From contig NZ_BLJE01000003.1 of NCBI RefSeq assembly GCF_009811795.1, positions 310,001 to 374,000 of the forward strand: DNA of 64,000 nt. Reading direction: 5' to 3'. The notes under the pieces are model-generated. The model was not told where the DNA came from and ran no database searches. It saw only the letters and a list, made by a program, of their open reading frames with translations. Both the position numbers and the translations under genes were made by a program. How positions within the stretch are numbered: position 1 is the stretch's first letter; each line of letters opens with the position of its first letter. Source of the DNA: Litoreibacter roseus (GTDB lineage: Bacteria; Pseudomonadota; Alphaproteobacteria; Rhodobacterales; Rhodobacteraceae). This document shows positions 1-8,653 of this stretch, one piece after another.

Positions 1-384
1 AACGGCGACTACGACAATGTCGCGTTTCACCGGGTGATCGACGGGTTCATGGCGCAAACGGGTGATGTCGCGAACGGCAACATGGAAAAAGATTTCAATC
101 TGTCGCGCGCCGGGACAGGCGGATCAGACATGCCGGACCTGCCCGCAGAGTTTTCGAAACTGCCCCATGATCGCGGAACGCTAGGTGCAGCACGCTCCCA
201 GAACCCTGACAGCGCGAACAGCCAGTTCTTCATCAATTTCTCAGACAACAGCTTTCTGAATGGCCAGTACACGGTCTATGGCCGCGTGATCGAAGGGATG
301 GAGCATGTGGATGCGATCACGCGGGGGGAGCCGCCTGCGCAGCCTGACCGAATGATCAGCGTCAAGGTCGCCGCAGATGCGTAA
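1..384 (+). CDS. Peptidylprolyl isomerase, cyclophilin type (5' end outside window)
   Basis: The reading frame is open from the first base and ends at TAA 382-384, so the N-terminus is missing. The visible 127 residues carry the cyclophilin core: FHRVIDGFMAQTGDV near the start, then AGTGGS, PAEF and NSQFFINF. These elements form the active-site groove that catalyses cis-trans isomerisation of Xaa-Pro bonds. It overlaps the next cyclophilin gene by 8 bp, so the two are almost certainly translated from one mRNA. Without the N-terminus I cannot tell whether it is cytoplasmic or exported, but because its neighbour has a signal peptide a cytoplasmic/periplasmic pair is plausible (inference). Confidence 0.93.
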   Translation, partial: NGDYDNVAFHRVIDGFMAQTGDVANGNMEKDFNLSRAGTGGSDMPDLPAEFSKLPHDRGTLGAARSQNPDSANSQFFINFSDNSFLNGQYTVYGRVIEGMEHVDAITRGEPPAQPDRMISVKVAADA

Positions 385-922
385 CAGTTTTTTCGCCCTC
401 ATTCTTATGACTGTTCCGGCCTTTGGTGCGGGGCTTCAGGTGGACATCGCTGGACAAGCCAATGGCACCGTGACGATTGATCTGTTTGAGAATGTCGCAC
501 CGAAACACGTCGCGCAGATCACCGCGTTGGCGGAAGAGGGCGCCTATAACGAAGTGGTGTTCCATCGCGTGATCGAGGGCTTCATGGCTCAAACTGGCGA
601 TGTCGAGCACGGGAAAGTCGGTGCGGATATGCGTCGGGCTGGGACAGGCGGCTCCGACAAACCTGATTTGCCCGCCGAGTTCTCCGACCGGTCTTTTGAG
701 CGGGGCATTGTCGGCATGGCACGTGCGCAAAACCCAAACTCGGCCAACAGCCAGTTCTTCATCATGTTCGATGAAGGCACCTTCTTGAATGGTCAGTACA
801 CTGTGGTGGGTGAGGTGACAGACGGAATGGACGTTATTGACCAGATCAAACGCGGCGACGGGCCAAACGGCGCCGTTATCGGTGAGCCGGACGTAATGAC
901 GGATGTGCGCGTCACCAACTGA
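377..922 (+). CDS. Periplasmic peptidylprolyl isomerase (cyclophilin)
   Basis: This 181-residue protein has a short hydrophobic N-terminus (FFALILMTVPAFGAG) that looks like a signal peptide, then a complete small cyclophilin domain with FHRVIEGFMAQTGDV, AGTGGSD, PAEF and NSQFFIMFD. It should assist proline isomerisation during folding of exported proteins in the periplasm. The ATG at 377 lies inside the 3' end of the preceding cyclophilin gene, which implies translational coupling. Its core is closely similar to the upstream protein (both contain GFMAQTGDV and LPAEFS), so the pair probably arose by tandem duplication. Family assignment is firm; the signal-peptide call rests on hydrophobicity only. 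Confidence 0.93.
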   Translation: MRNSFFALILMTVPAFGAGLQVDIAGQANGTVTIDLFENVAPKHVAQITALAEEGAYNEVVFHRVIEGFMAQTGDVEHGKVGADMRRAGTGGSDKPDLPAEFSDRSFERGIVGMARAQNPNSANSQFFIMFDEGTFLNGQYTVVGEVTDGMDVIDQIKRGDGPNGAVIGEPDVMTDVRVTN

Positions 923-1004
923 CGCGCAATCACCTGTGTGTGAGCGGGGGTAGTTTTCCGCAGGGCCTCTACGCGATGCTGGTATCAGCGTTACGGAGGG
1001 GCCG

Positions 1005-1985
1005 ATGTACAGAATTCTTATGATTGCCGGTTGCGTGATGTGGGCGCTCACTCTGCCGTCTCTTGGTCAGACTTTTGGTGGTCCGGCCAACTGGCAGTCC
1101 GAATGGCCCCGCACTGACTTTTCAAAAGCGTCGGTTGATCTTGATGAGATCCGATCCGGGGGACCTGCCAAAGATGGCATTCCTGCTGTCGATGATCCGC
1201 GTTTCATGAACGCTCGTCAGGAGAAACGGTTAGCGCCAAACGAGCCGGTCCTGACTCTGGAGATATCTGGCCAGATCCCTCGAGCCTACCCGATCCGTTA
1301 TTTCATGGTGCACGAGATCGTAAACGATACCGTTGGCAGTGTGCCTGTTGCCGTCACGTTCTGTCCGCTTTGTAATTCCGGTATGGTGTTCGACCGAAGG
1401 GTAAACGGTCAAACGCTTGATTTCGGCGTGACGGGCAAGCTCCGCCACTCGGATATGGTGATGTATGACCGGCAGACGGAAAGCTGGTGGCAGCAGGCGG
1501 TGGGCAGAGGGATTGTCGGTCAGTATTCCGGCAAACGGTTGAAACAGGTGCCGTCATGGATGGAAAGTTGGGCGGATTTCGCCGCTCGTAATCCCGATGG
1601 CCTGGTGATGGATGCGCCGCTCGCGGGTGTATCTTATGGCAGAAACCCGTATGTCAAATATGACAGTTCGGATCGTCCGTTTCTGTATGACGGCACATTG
1701 CCGCCCGGCGGGATTGATCCGATGGCACGGGTCGTTCGGGTTGGCAGTTTGGCTTGGCCACTCAGTCGACTTGACCGCGAAAAGCGCATTGTTGAGGCCG
1801 GTGTGATCCTGACATGGGAAGGCACCCAAGCTTCGGCGCTGGATACCGCGCGGATAGGACAGGGGCGGGCGGTCAACTCGGTTCGAGTTCGAGACGCATC
1901 TGGACGTGACATGCCCCACGACGTCATGTTCGCTTTCGCGTTTCACGCGTTTTTCCCGGACGGGGTGTGGCAACTGTCACGCTAG
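1005..1985 (+). CDS. DUF3179 domain-containing exported protein
   Basis: The 326-residue product has an N-terminal signal-like segment (residues 1-22, ending LPSLGQ) and then a DUF3179 domain. The hallmark is FCPLCNSGMVFDR followed by a GxTGKLRxSDMVMYDR segment and ESWWQQ. The family has no established biochemical activity; the CPLC cysteines suggest metal or cofactor binding, but that is inference. The start at 1005 follows ggagggg, a strong ribosome-binding site. It converges on tyrS with only 6 bp between the stop codons and shows no functional link to its neighbours. Confidence 0.85.
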   Translation: MYRILMIAGCVMWALTLPSLGQTFGGPANWQSEWPRTDFSKASVDLDEIRSGGPAKDGIPAVDDPRFMNARQEKRLAPNEPVLTLEISGQIPRAYPIRYFMVHEIVNDTVGSVPVAVTFCPLCNSGMVFDRRVNGQTLDFGVTGKLRHSDMVMYDRQTESWWQQAVGRGIVGQYSGKRLKQVPSWMESWADFAARNPDGLVMDAPLAGVSYGRNPYVKYDSSDRPFLYDGTLPPGGIDPMARVVRVGSLAWPLSRLDREKRIVEAGVILTWEGTQASALDTARIGQGRAVNSVRVRDASGRDMPHDVMFAFAFHAFFPDGVWQLSR

Positions 1986-1991
1986 GCGGGG

Positions 1992-3245
1992 TTAGCCCTC
2001 TAGCCGGACCAACGCGTGTCGTTTTTTGCCCGCACTCAATTTCAGGGGCTCTGCCAGTTGGTCTGCCGTCACGAGCATCCCCGCATCGGTGAGCTGCGCG
2101 TCATCGACCTTTGCGCCCCCTTCTGCGATCAGCCGCTTTGCCTCTTTGCCCGATCCGGCAAGACCGCTGCGTACGATCAATTGCACCACTGAAATGCCGT
2201 CACCCAGTTCCGATGCGCTCAGCGACAGGGTCGGTAGGTCTTCCCCGGTGCCGCCTTTTTCGAACACCTCGCGCGCCGTCGTCTCAGCAGCTTTCGCGGC
2301 GTCTGCGCCGTGCAGCAGAGTGGTGACCTCATTGGCTAACGTGATCTTGGCTTCGTTGATCTCAGACCCTTCCAGCGCGCCGAGACGGTCGCAGTCTTCG
2401 ATGGCCAACTCTGTGTAAAGCTTGAGGAACCGCCCCACATCCGCGTCAGTTGTGTTACGCCAGAACTGCCAGAATTCGTAAGCGCTCAGCAGATCCTTGT
2501 TCAACCAGACCGCACCGTCCTGGCTTTTGCCCATCTTCTTGCCGTCCGAGGTGGTCAGCAGTGGGGAGGTTAAGCCAAAGATCTGCCCGTCCAAAATGCG
2601 GCGGGTCAGGTCAATCCCGTTGACGATGTTGCCCCATTGGTCGCTGCCGCCCATCTGAAGCAGACAGCCGTAGCGGCGGTGCAATTCCAGAAAGTCATAG
2701 GCCTGCAGGATCATGTAGTTGAATTCGAGGAAGGACAGGGACTGTTCCCGGTCCAGCCGCGATTTCACGCTTTCAAATGCCAGCATCCGGTTCACGCTGA
2801 AATGCCGTCCCACGTCGCGCAGGAAATCGAGGTAATTCAGACCATCCAGCCACTCGGCATTGTTGAGAATGATCGCGTCCGAGGCGGCCTCGCCAAACTC
2901 GACATAGTGGGAAAATACCTGACGGATTCCGGCTATATTCTCGTCGATCTTTTCAGGGCTCAGCAGGGGGCGCTCATCTGCGCGAAAGCTGGGGTCACCA
3001 ACTTTGGTTGTACCGCCGCCCATCAGGACGATGGGTTTGTGTCCAGTCTTCTGCAGCCAACGCAGCATCATGATCTGAATAAGGGAGCCAACGTGAAGCG
3101 ATGACGCAGTCGCATCGAACCCGATGTAGCCCGGCACCACGCCTTTCGCCAAAGCCTCATCCAAGCCCTGATAATCGGTGCAGTCGGCCAGAAAGCCGCG
3201 GTCGATCATCACGCTGAGGAACTCTGATTTGGGGTGGTAGGTCAT
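1992..3245 (-). CDS. tyrS: Tyrosyl-tRNA synthetase
   Basis: This class I aminoacyl-tRNA synthetase charges tRNA-Tyr. The 417-residue length is normal. The HIGH-type motif is LHVGS in the Rossmann fold, the KMSKS loop reads KKMGKS, and the C-terminus carries an S4-like RNA-binding module ([18 protein letters not shown]). I start it at the ATG at 3245 (MTYHPKSEF), because an upstream in-frame extension lacks family similarity and would run through the start region of the divergent anmK. It shares a gap of about 58 bp with anmK, which must hold both promoters. Confidence 0.97.
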   Translation of the reverse strand: MTYHPKSEFLSVMIDRGFLADCTDYQGLDEALAKGVVPGYIGFDATASSLHVGSLIQIMMLRWLQKTGHKPIVLMGGGTTKVGDPSFRADERPLLSPEKIDENIAGIRQVFSHYVEFGEAASDAIILNNAEWLDGLNYLDFLRDVGRHFSVNRMLAFESVKSRLDREQSLSFLEFNYMILQAYDFLELHRRYGCLLQMGGSDQWGNIVNGIDLTRRILDGQIFGLTSPLLTTSDGKKMGKSQDGAVWLNKDLLSAYEFWQFWRNTTDADVGRFLKLYTELAIEDCDRLGALEGSEINEAKITLANEVTTLLHGADAAKAAETTAREVFEKGGTGEDLPTLSLSASELGDGISVVQLIVRSGLAGSGKEAKRLIAEGGAKVDDAQLTDAGMLVTADQLAEPLKLSAGKKRHALVRLEG

Positions 3246-3303
3246 GGCTCTTTTACTCGCTGTTTTGGCTTCTATACTGACGACGCGGGAGAAGGGGAAG
3301 AGT

Positions 3304-4413
3304 ATGAAGGGTGATGGGCCAATCTGGGCATTGGGAACGATGTCCGGCACCTCTTTGGACGGTGTAGATGCTGCGATGATCCTAACGGACGGCGTGTCCA
3401 TCTTCGAATTTGGTCCGACAGCCTACAGGCCCTATTCCGATGCCGAGCGTGCAGTTTTGCGGTCCGCCCTTGGCAAATGGCATGACGCCCTGATTGTTCC
3501 GGACGCGGCCGAGATCATTGAGACAGCCCACGCCGAGGTCATTTTTGGGTTCAGCGGATTTGAAATCGTCGGTTTCCACGGCCAGACCCTGGCCCATGAG
3601 CCCGGCGGGCGCGGCACCCATCAGGCGGGTGACGGAATATTTCTCGCCGAACAGATCGGAGCACCGGTCGCATGGGATTTTCGCACCGCCGATGTCGGGC
3701 TGGGCGGGCAGGGTGCACCTTTGGCACCGTTCTACCATTTTGCATGTGCCAAGTACCTTGGGGCGAAGCATCCGGTCGCGTTTCTGAACATGGGTGGGGT
3801 GGGAAATATCACCTACGTGGATCCTGGCTTTGCCGCGCCAGAGGATCGAGGCGCTTTGCTTGCCTTTGACACTGGCCCCGCCAACGCACCATCCAACGAC
3901 CTGATACAGTCCCGCCAAGGCAAATCCTACGACGCGGATGGTGCCATTGCAGCACAAGGGGCGCCAGATCAAGCCAGGGTCGATCAGTTCATGCGCGACC
4001 CTTATTTCTCAAAGGTTCCACCCAAGTCTCTGGATCGAAACGATTTTCCTTACTTGGCTGATCTGGTTTTGGGTCTTTCGGACGCTGACGCATTGGCGAC
4101 GCTGCTGGCCTGCAGTGCTGCTGGCGTGGCCCGGGCGGTCGAGATGTTACCCAAGCGCCCCGCTGAGGTTCTTGTGACGGGGGGTGGGCGCAAGAACCCG
4201 GTTCTGATGGAGGCGATACAGGCGCGTGTGGCGGCTCGAACCGTGTCCATCGACGAACGCAGGCTGGACGGCGACATGTTGGAGGCGCAAGCATTCGGGT
4301 ATCTGGCTGTGCGCGTCGCCCGTGGCCTGCCCACATCTGCACCGTCCACAACCGGGGTTGCGGCATCCGTCGGCGGTGGCATCGTGTCCCAGCCCAAACG
4401 CAAGCGCGCTTAG
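3304..4413 (+). CDS. anmK: Anhydro-N-acetylmuramic acid kinase
   Basis: AnmK phosphorylates and opens 1,6-anhydro-MurNAc released during peptidoglycan turnover, giving MurNAc-6-phosphate for recycling. The 369-residue protein opens with the family signature [14 protein letters not shown] and has the sugar-kinase/actin-fold segments [29 protein letters not shown] and VTGGGRKNP. The ATG at 3304 is preceded by gggagaagggga, a good ribosome-binding site. An in-frame ATG at 3244 would overlap the tyrS start codon and add a non-family segment, so I reject it. Its stop codon lies 1 bp from the convergent purF stop. Confidence 0.95.
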   Translation: MKGDGPIWALGTMSGTSLDGVDAAMILTDGVSIFEFGPTAYRPYSDAERAVLRSALGKWHDALIVPDAAEIIETAHAEVIFGFSGFEIVGFHGQTLAHEPGGRGTHQAGDGIFLAEQIGAPVAWDFRTADVGLGGQGAPLAPFYHFACAKYLGAKHPVAFLNMGGVGNITYVDPGFAAPEDRGALLAFDTGPANAPSNDLIQSRQGKSYDADGAIAAQGAPDQARVDQFMRDPYFSKVPPKSLDRNDFPYLADLVLGLSDADALATLLACSAAGVARAVEMLPKRPAEVLVTGGGRKNPVLMEAIQARVAARTVSIDERRLDGDMLEAQAFGYLAVRVARGLPTSAPSTTGVAASVGGGIVSQPKRKRA

Positions 4414-4414
4414 G

Positions 4415-5902
4415 CTACTCTGCCGCCTTCAGGGCGAACCCCTTTTCCAACTGATCGGAGGGTGCCACCGGGTACTCCCCGGAGAAGCAGGCATCGCAAT
4501 ATTGCGGGCTGTCACTGTCACGCCCGTGCGCCTCGCCCACCGCCCGATAGAGCCCGTCGAGTGAGATGAAGCGCAGGCTGTCGACGCCCAGATGATCGCG
4601 CATTTCGTCCTCGCTCATGGTTGCGGCCAAGAGTTTTTCCCGTTGCGGGGTGTCGACGCCGTAAAAGCAGGGCCACGCGGTCGGCGGAGAGGCGATGCGG
4701 AAATGAACCTCCGCGGCGCCAGCATCGAGGATCATCTCCTTGATCTTCCGCGATGTCGTGCCGCGCACAACACTGTCATCGACCAGAATGACCCGTTTGC
4801 CTTTGATGAGCGCGCGGTTGACGTTCAGCTTCAGCCGGACGCCCATATTGCGGATCTGTTCGGTTGGCTCAATGAAAGTACGGCCCATGTACTGGTTGCG
4901 GATGATGCCCATCGCATAAGGAATGCCGCTTTCCAGCGAGTACCCGATGGCCGCAGGGGTTCCGCTGTCCGGTACCGGACAAACGAGATCCGCCTCGACC
5001 GGGGCCTCTTTTGCCAGTTCGCGCCCAATCGCCTCGCGTGTTTCGTAGACGCTGCGCCCGCCAAGAATGCTGTCAGGACGAGAAAAATAGACATGCTCGA
5101 AAATGCAGAACCGTGATTTTGCAGGACGGAAAGGGAAGTGGCTTTCGACACCGGCGGGTGTAATGACCACCATTTCGCCTGGCTCGATCTCCCTCACGAA
5201 CTCTGCCCCGATGATGTCGAGCGCACAGGTTTCAGAGCTCAGCGCCCAGCCACTGCCGATCTTGCCCAAAACCAGTGGGCGCACACCCAGCGGATCGCGG
5301 ACGCCAATCAGTTTGGTGCGAGTCATGGCCACGACGGAAAACGCACCCTCGACCTTGCGCAGTGCCTCTTCCATCCGGTCCGGGATGCTGCGCCCCATCG
5401 ACCGGGCCATGAGATGGATGATACATTCGCTGTCGGAAGAGCTTTGGAAGATAGAGCCGCGCTCGATCAGCTCGCGGCGCAGCGCGTCCGCATTCGTGAT
5501 GTTCCCATTGTGGGCAATCGCAGCCCCGCCCATGGAAAACTCACCGAAAAAGGGTTGCACGTCCCGGATCGCCGTCTGACCCTTGGAGCCAGCCGTTGAG
5601 TAGCGCACATGGCCTATGGCAAGTGAGCCGGGCAATGTCTCCATCAATTTCTGCGATGTGAAGTTGTCGCGCACATATCCGAAGCGCCGGGCCGAGTTGA
5701 AGCCCAGATCCGGCTCATAGGCCACGATCCCGCCGGCCTCTTGGCCGCGGTGCTGCAGGGCGTGCAGACCAAGCGCAACAAAATTTGCAGCTTCAGACGT
5801 GCCAACCACGCCGAATATCCCACATTCTTCCTTAAGCTTGTCGTCATCGAAAGGGTCGGCGCGCCATTGGCTTGGTGCCAATTGGGTATCCGCTTGCGAC
5901 AT
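4415..5902 (-). CDS. purF: Amidophosphoribosyltransferase (glutamine PRPP amidotransferase)
   Basis: PurF catalyses the first committed step of purine synthesis, transferring the glutamine amide nitrogen to PRPP. The 495-residue protein has a short propeptide ending just before Cys27 (KEECGIFGV), which becomes the N-terminal nucleophile after cleavage. The class II glutaminase domain is followed by a phosphoribosyltransferase domain with the PRPP loop VILVDDSVVRGTTSRK. I chose the ATG at 5902 (MSQADTQ); a longer start at 5941 is open but adds a segment not typical of the family. It is divergent from rluE, with about 130 bp between. Confidence 0.96.
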   Translation of the reverse strand: MSQADTQLAPSQWRADPFDDDKLKEECGIFGVVGTSEAANFVALGLHALQHRGQEAGGIVAYEPDLGFNSARRFGYVRDNFTSQKLMETLPGSLAIGHVRYSTAGSKGQTAIRDVQPFFGEFSMGGAAIAHNGNITNADALRRELIERGSIFQSSSDSECIIHLMARSMGRSIPDRMEEALRKVEGAFSVVAMTRTKLIGVRDPLGVRPLVLGKIGSGWALSSETCALDIIGAEFVREIEPGEMVVITPAGVESHFPFRPAKSRFCIFEHVYFSRPDSILGGRSVYETREAIGRELAKEAPVEADLVCPVPDSGTPAAIGYSLESGIPYAMGIIRNQYMGRTFIEPTEQIRNMGVRLKLNVNRALIKGKRVILVDDSVVRGTTSRKIKEMILDAGAAEVHFRIASPPTAWPCFYGVDTPQREKLLAATMSEDEMRDHLGVDSLRFISLDGLYRAVGEAHGRDSDSPQYCDACFSGEYPVAPSDQLEKGFALKAAE

Positions 5903-6032
5903 AAGGGGCAGCTCCGAATCCGGGTCACAATTGTGTAACAACAGTTAGGCAATCGCAGCGACAAAGTCACGTGCGACCAACTGCCATTTCTTCCGTTGTG
6001 ATCCAAGCAGGGATCGGGCAACAGTTTTTGTC

Positions 6033-6590
6033 ATGTCCACACTCATTTTGTTCAACAAGCCTTACGGGGTTCTTCCGCAATTTACCGATCGCAGCATGGG
6101 TGACAGTCCGCGCCCGACGTTATCCGATTATATCGATGTGAAGGGGGTGTATCCGGCTGGTCGGCTCGACAAGGACAGCGAAGGGCTGCTTCTATTGACG
6201 GATGATGGGCGATTGCAGGCGCAGATTACTCATCCTAGGCACAAGATGGCAAAGACTTATCTGGTTCAAGTCGAGGGCATTCCAGAAAAAGATGGGCTGG
6301 ACCAACTGGCGACAGGTGTTGCGCTTAATGATGGCCTCACCAAGCCTGCGGACGTTCAATCTGTCGACACCCCTGACTGGCTTTGGCCGCGAACACCACC
6401 CGTCAGATTTCGTAAAACTGTTCCCGATTGCTGGCTCAGGCTTACCCTAAGAGAGGGGCGGAACAGGCAGGTGAGGCGGATGACTGCTGCGGTGGGGCAT
6501 CCCACACTAAGGCTGGTGCGCACGAATATCGGGCCGTGGTCAGTTGACGACATCGCACCGGGCACATGGAAATCAGTCGACGCTGGTTAA
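6033..6590 (+). CDS. rluE: 23S rRNA pseudouridine synthase, RluE type
   Basis: This 185-residue protein matches the RsuA/RluB/E/F pseudouridine synthases and most closely resembles RluE, which modifies U2457 of 23S rRNA in E. coli. Visible marks are the N-terminal [13 protein letters not shown], the catalytic-aspartate motif [14 protein letters not shown], the K(T)YLVQVEG strand and the C-terminal [13 protein letters not shown]. It lacks an S4 domain, as RluE does. It is divergent from purF; about 140 bp downstream lies the probable small RNA described separately. Confidence 0.92.
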   Translation: MSTLILFNKPYGVLPQFTDRSMGDSPRPTLSDYIDVKGVYPAGRLDKDSEGLLLLTDDGRLQAQITHPRHKMAKTYLVQVEGIPEKDGLDQLATGVALNDGLTKPADVQSVDTPDWLWPRTPPVRFRKTVPDCWLRLTLREGRNRQVRRMTAAVGHPTLRLVRTNIGPWSVDDIAPGTWKSVDAG

Positions 6591-6734
6591 CAACATGTCA
6601 AACCGGCTGGGGCAGCAGGCGGCGCTTAAATTATGAGCATGTGCCGTTGAATTAGGTATGAGATTACGTACTTTCGCCCAAAATTGTCGATTTTTGTCTG
6701 GCACGAGGGCGCGATTTCCGGTTGTCTTTACGTA

Positions 6735-6845
6735 AGGCTGAGCGGATGCAGTCCAGCCTGGTCTCCCTTGATGTGGGAATGAGTGATAAAAGCCGCTCGA
6801 TCAAGCCGGTCCTCCCCCGTGCGCATGATCGAGTGGCTTTTTTTT
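6735..6845 (+). ncRNA. Probable small RNA with three stem-loops
   Basis: No open reading frame explains this stretch, but it can fold into consecutive hairpins. AGGCTG 6735-6740 pairs with CAGCCT 6754-6759. TCCC at about 6764 pairs with GGGA at about 6775. A long terminator stem (6791-6803 with 6826-6838) is followed by eight T. The loop of the last hairpin contains cctccccc, a C-rich sequence able to pair with Shine-Dalgarno regions, as in alphaproteobacterial CcsR/cuckoo-type RNAs. I cannot assign an Rfam family. The 5' end is uncertain, and I found no convincing promoter. It could also be the 3' UTR of rluE. Confidence 0.5.
6791..6845 (+). terminator. Rho-independent terminator
   Basis: A 13-bp stem with a single G-T position (AGCCGCTCGATCA with TGATCGAGTGGCT) closes a 22-nt loop and runs into eight T at 6838-6845. 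This is the strongest intrinsic terminator seen in the window. Confidence 0.85.
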
Positions 6846-7038
6846 ACCTCAGGCTTGATTATCCGGGGCACAGCACGCGCGAAAAAACGTTTGCCAGACC
6901 TTCTTTGACCTGCCGGATCCCGCCGAGACATCGTTCCAGTCATCGCCCAGTAACATGCCACGATTTGTCCGGTTAACGTGGTATGGTTGGGGTGTGAACC
7001 AAGCGAGATTTATTCGTGTTATGATGTGAGGAACAGTG

Positions 7039-8049
7039 ATGGCGCGCACGATTTTCAGAACCAACCGGGGAAACGGGTTTCTCGCCGGCACGTTTCAATT
7101 CGGATTTTTTGGCAGGAAAACACTAGAGCTTTCGGACGGGACAACGCGCGAGGTCGGGCAAACCGGAAGCACCCGCCAGATTGTTGCGGATGGCGATACG
7201 ATAAATGTCTCGAGCGAGAACAATTTTCCAATTCGATTTCTGGGGATCGATATGCCGGAGAGCCGTCTTTTTCCACCCGGCGGCACAACTTTCACATCGA
7301 CCGACAACGACGTGTTCCAGCGGCTCCTTGCGAACCCTTTCGCTGCAGAGTTTCCGCCCATCACCGATTTGACGTCTGATCTACGAAACAGACTTCTCGG
7401 GCTGGCTGATCCTGATGCGGCGACCCGTCATCACGCATACGCAAAGGATGCCGAGGACGCGCTTGAGATGTTGATCTTGCAGGACCGGGATGAGATCGGC
7501 ACCGATAGTTTTTTCCTGGCCTTTGCCTACGATGCTCTGGATTTCTTTGGCCGGCTTCTGGCTTACGTTCATCCCGATCAGCCAGATAGTGCACCGGCTG
7601 ATCGCCGCGAGAGTTACAACATGCGCATGCTCGGGACAGGCCTCGCGGCGCCTTATTTCATTTTCCCAAATGTGGACCCGTTCCGCGCGCGCGGCTCGCC
7701 GGTGTCTGCGGCTGCCATGGCGGACGATCCAAAGACGATCCTTGAGGCGGCGCCCAGTTTGCGGGCGGCGCGGGATGCCGTCGCCACTGCGCGGGAAGCG
7801 GGGCTGGGCATTCACGATCCAGATCGCCCGATCCTGTTCCAAGCGTTCGAGCTGCGGTCTCTGGCCCGCCGCACGGTGCCGTCCAGATGGGTGATTGACC
7901 TGTCTGGCAATGACCGCGTTCTGTTATCCCCGCAGCGCTATTTCGAAGTCGAAAATCTAGAAGATCGCCTGTTTGTGCCTGCAGAATTTGTCCCCTTGTT
8001 TGAGGCTACGGGCTGGCGTGTAGAAGGCGATGTGATGTCTGTCGTTTAG
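7039..8049 (+). CDS. Staphylococcal-nuclease-fold (SNase-like) protein with a large insertion
   Basis: The 336-residue protein contains the SNase signature: DGDTI at about residue 51, IRFLGIDMPE at 65-74, and FFGRLLAYV at 169-177. Positions matching the nuclease catalytic Arg35, Glu43 and Arg87 (here about R66, E74 and R172) and the calcium-binding Asp21 and Asp40 are kept, so it may be an active nuclease. About 60 extra residues separate the second strand from the helix YAKDAEDALEML, and a roughly 150-residue C-terminal region has no recognised domain. There is no signal peptide. The ATG at 7039 has gagga 6 bp upstream; a GTG at 7036 is the alternative. The substrate is unknown. Confidence 0.75.
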   Translation: MARTIFRTNRGNGFLAGTFQFGFFGRKTLELSDGTTREVGQTGSTRQIVADGDTINVSSENNFPIRFLGIDMPESRLFPPGGTTFTSTDNDVFQRLLANPFAAEFPPITDLTSDLRNRLLGLADPDAATRHHAYAKDAEDALEMLILQDRDEIGTDSFFLAFAYDALDFFGRLLAYVHPDQPDSAPADRRESYNMRMLGTGLAAPYFIFPNVDPFRARGSPVSAAAMADDPKTILEAAPSLRAARDAVATAREAGLGIHDPDRPILFQAFELRSLARRTVPSRWVIDLSGNDRVLLSPQRYFEVENLEDRLFVPAEFVPLFEATGWRVEGDVMSVV

Positions 8050-8261
8050 CTGAGCACGATGCCCGTCACGACCATCGCAAGCCCGATCGCAGACATGAAC
8101 AGGGCCGCCAGATTTAAAGCAACTGTCGACTGCATCACGTCTCGAAGGGCGGCGTCATCCAGCCCAGATTTCTTTGCGCGCGTCACTTTGATGATGCACC
8201 AAATCAGGCCGCCGAGACCCGCTAGCGTGACAAGTGCGCCAATCGTTATCAACAGATCCAT
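8046..8261 (-). CDS. Small two-helix membrane protein, unknown function
   Basis: This 71-residue protein is almost entirely two hydrophobic segments (residues about 3-25 and 46-70) around a charged linker, KVTRAKKSGLDDAALRD. I place the start at the ATG at 8261, preceded by ggagaacacc; an open extension upstream to 8420 is positively charged, lacks family features and overlaps the opposite-strand gapR gene. The 3' end overlaps the end of the SNase-like gene by 4 bp in convergent orientation. I do not recognise the family. Confidence 0.65.
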   Translation of the reverse strand: MDLLITIGALVTLAGLGGLIWCIIKVTRAKKSGLDDAALRDVMQSTVALNLAALFMSAIGLAMVVTGIVLS

Positions 8262-8389
8262 GGTGTTCTCCGCGCTGTTGTCTGGCGACCTATCTTGATT
8301 GAGTATCGGTGACAAGCGTCTGCCCCTTGCACCCGGTCCACGAGCTTTGTATCTCGAACGTCTGACCGCGCCAAAGGAGCCTTTCGCCC

Positions 8390-8650
8390 ATGTCCGATAC
8401 GTCCGCCACAGACACCACATACCGCGTCACCGCAGACGAGTTGCGGCAATTCATCGAGCGGTTTGAGCGCCTGGAAATGGAGAAGAAAGACCTCGCTGAT
8501 CAGCAGAAAGAGGTGATGTCCGAGGCCAAGGCGCGTGGCTACGACACGAAAGTCATGCGTAAGGTTGTGGCATTGCGCAAGCGCGACCCGCAAGACATCT
8601 CCGAAGAAGAGGCTGTGCTCGATCTCTATAAGGAAGCGCTTGGAATGTAG
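8390..8650 (+). CDS. gapR: GapR-type nucleoid-associated protein (DUF2312)
   Basis: The 86-residue product is a full-length DUF2312 protein: a helical N-terminus ([18 protein letters not shown]), a charged coiled coil and the end segment KVVALRKRD...DLYKEALGM. In Caulobacter the DUF2312 protein GapR binds overtwisted, AT-rich DNA ahead of replication and transcription machinery and stimulates topoisomerases. The role here is transferred by homology. The stop codon lies 3 bp from that of the convergent sulfotransferase-like gene. Confidence 0.88.
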   Translation: MSDTSATDTTYRVTADELRQFIERFERLEMEKKDLADQQKEVMSEAKARGYDTKVMRKVVALRKRDPQDISEEEAVLDLYKEALGM

Positions 8651-8653
8651 CGC

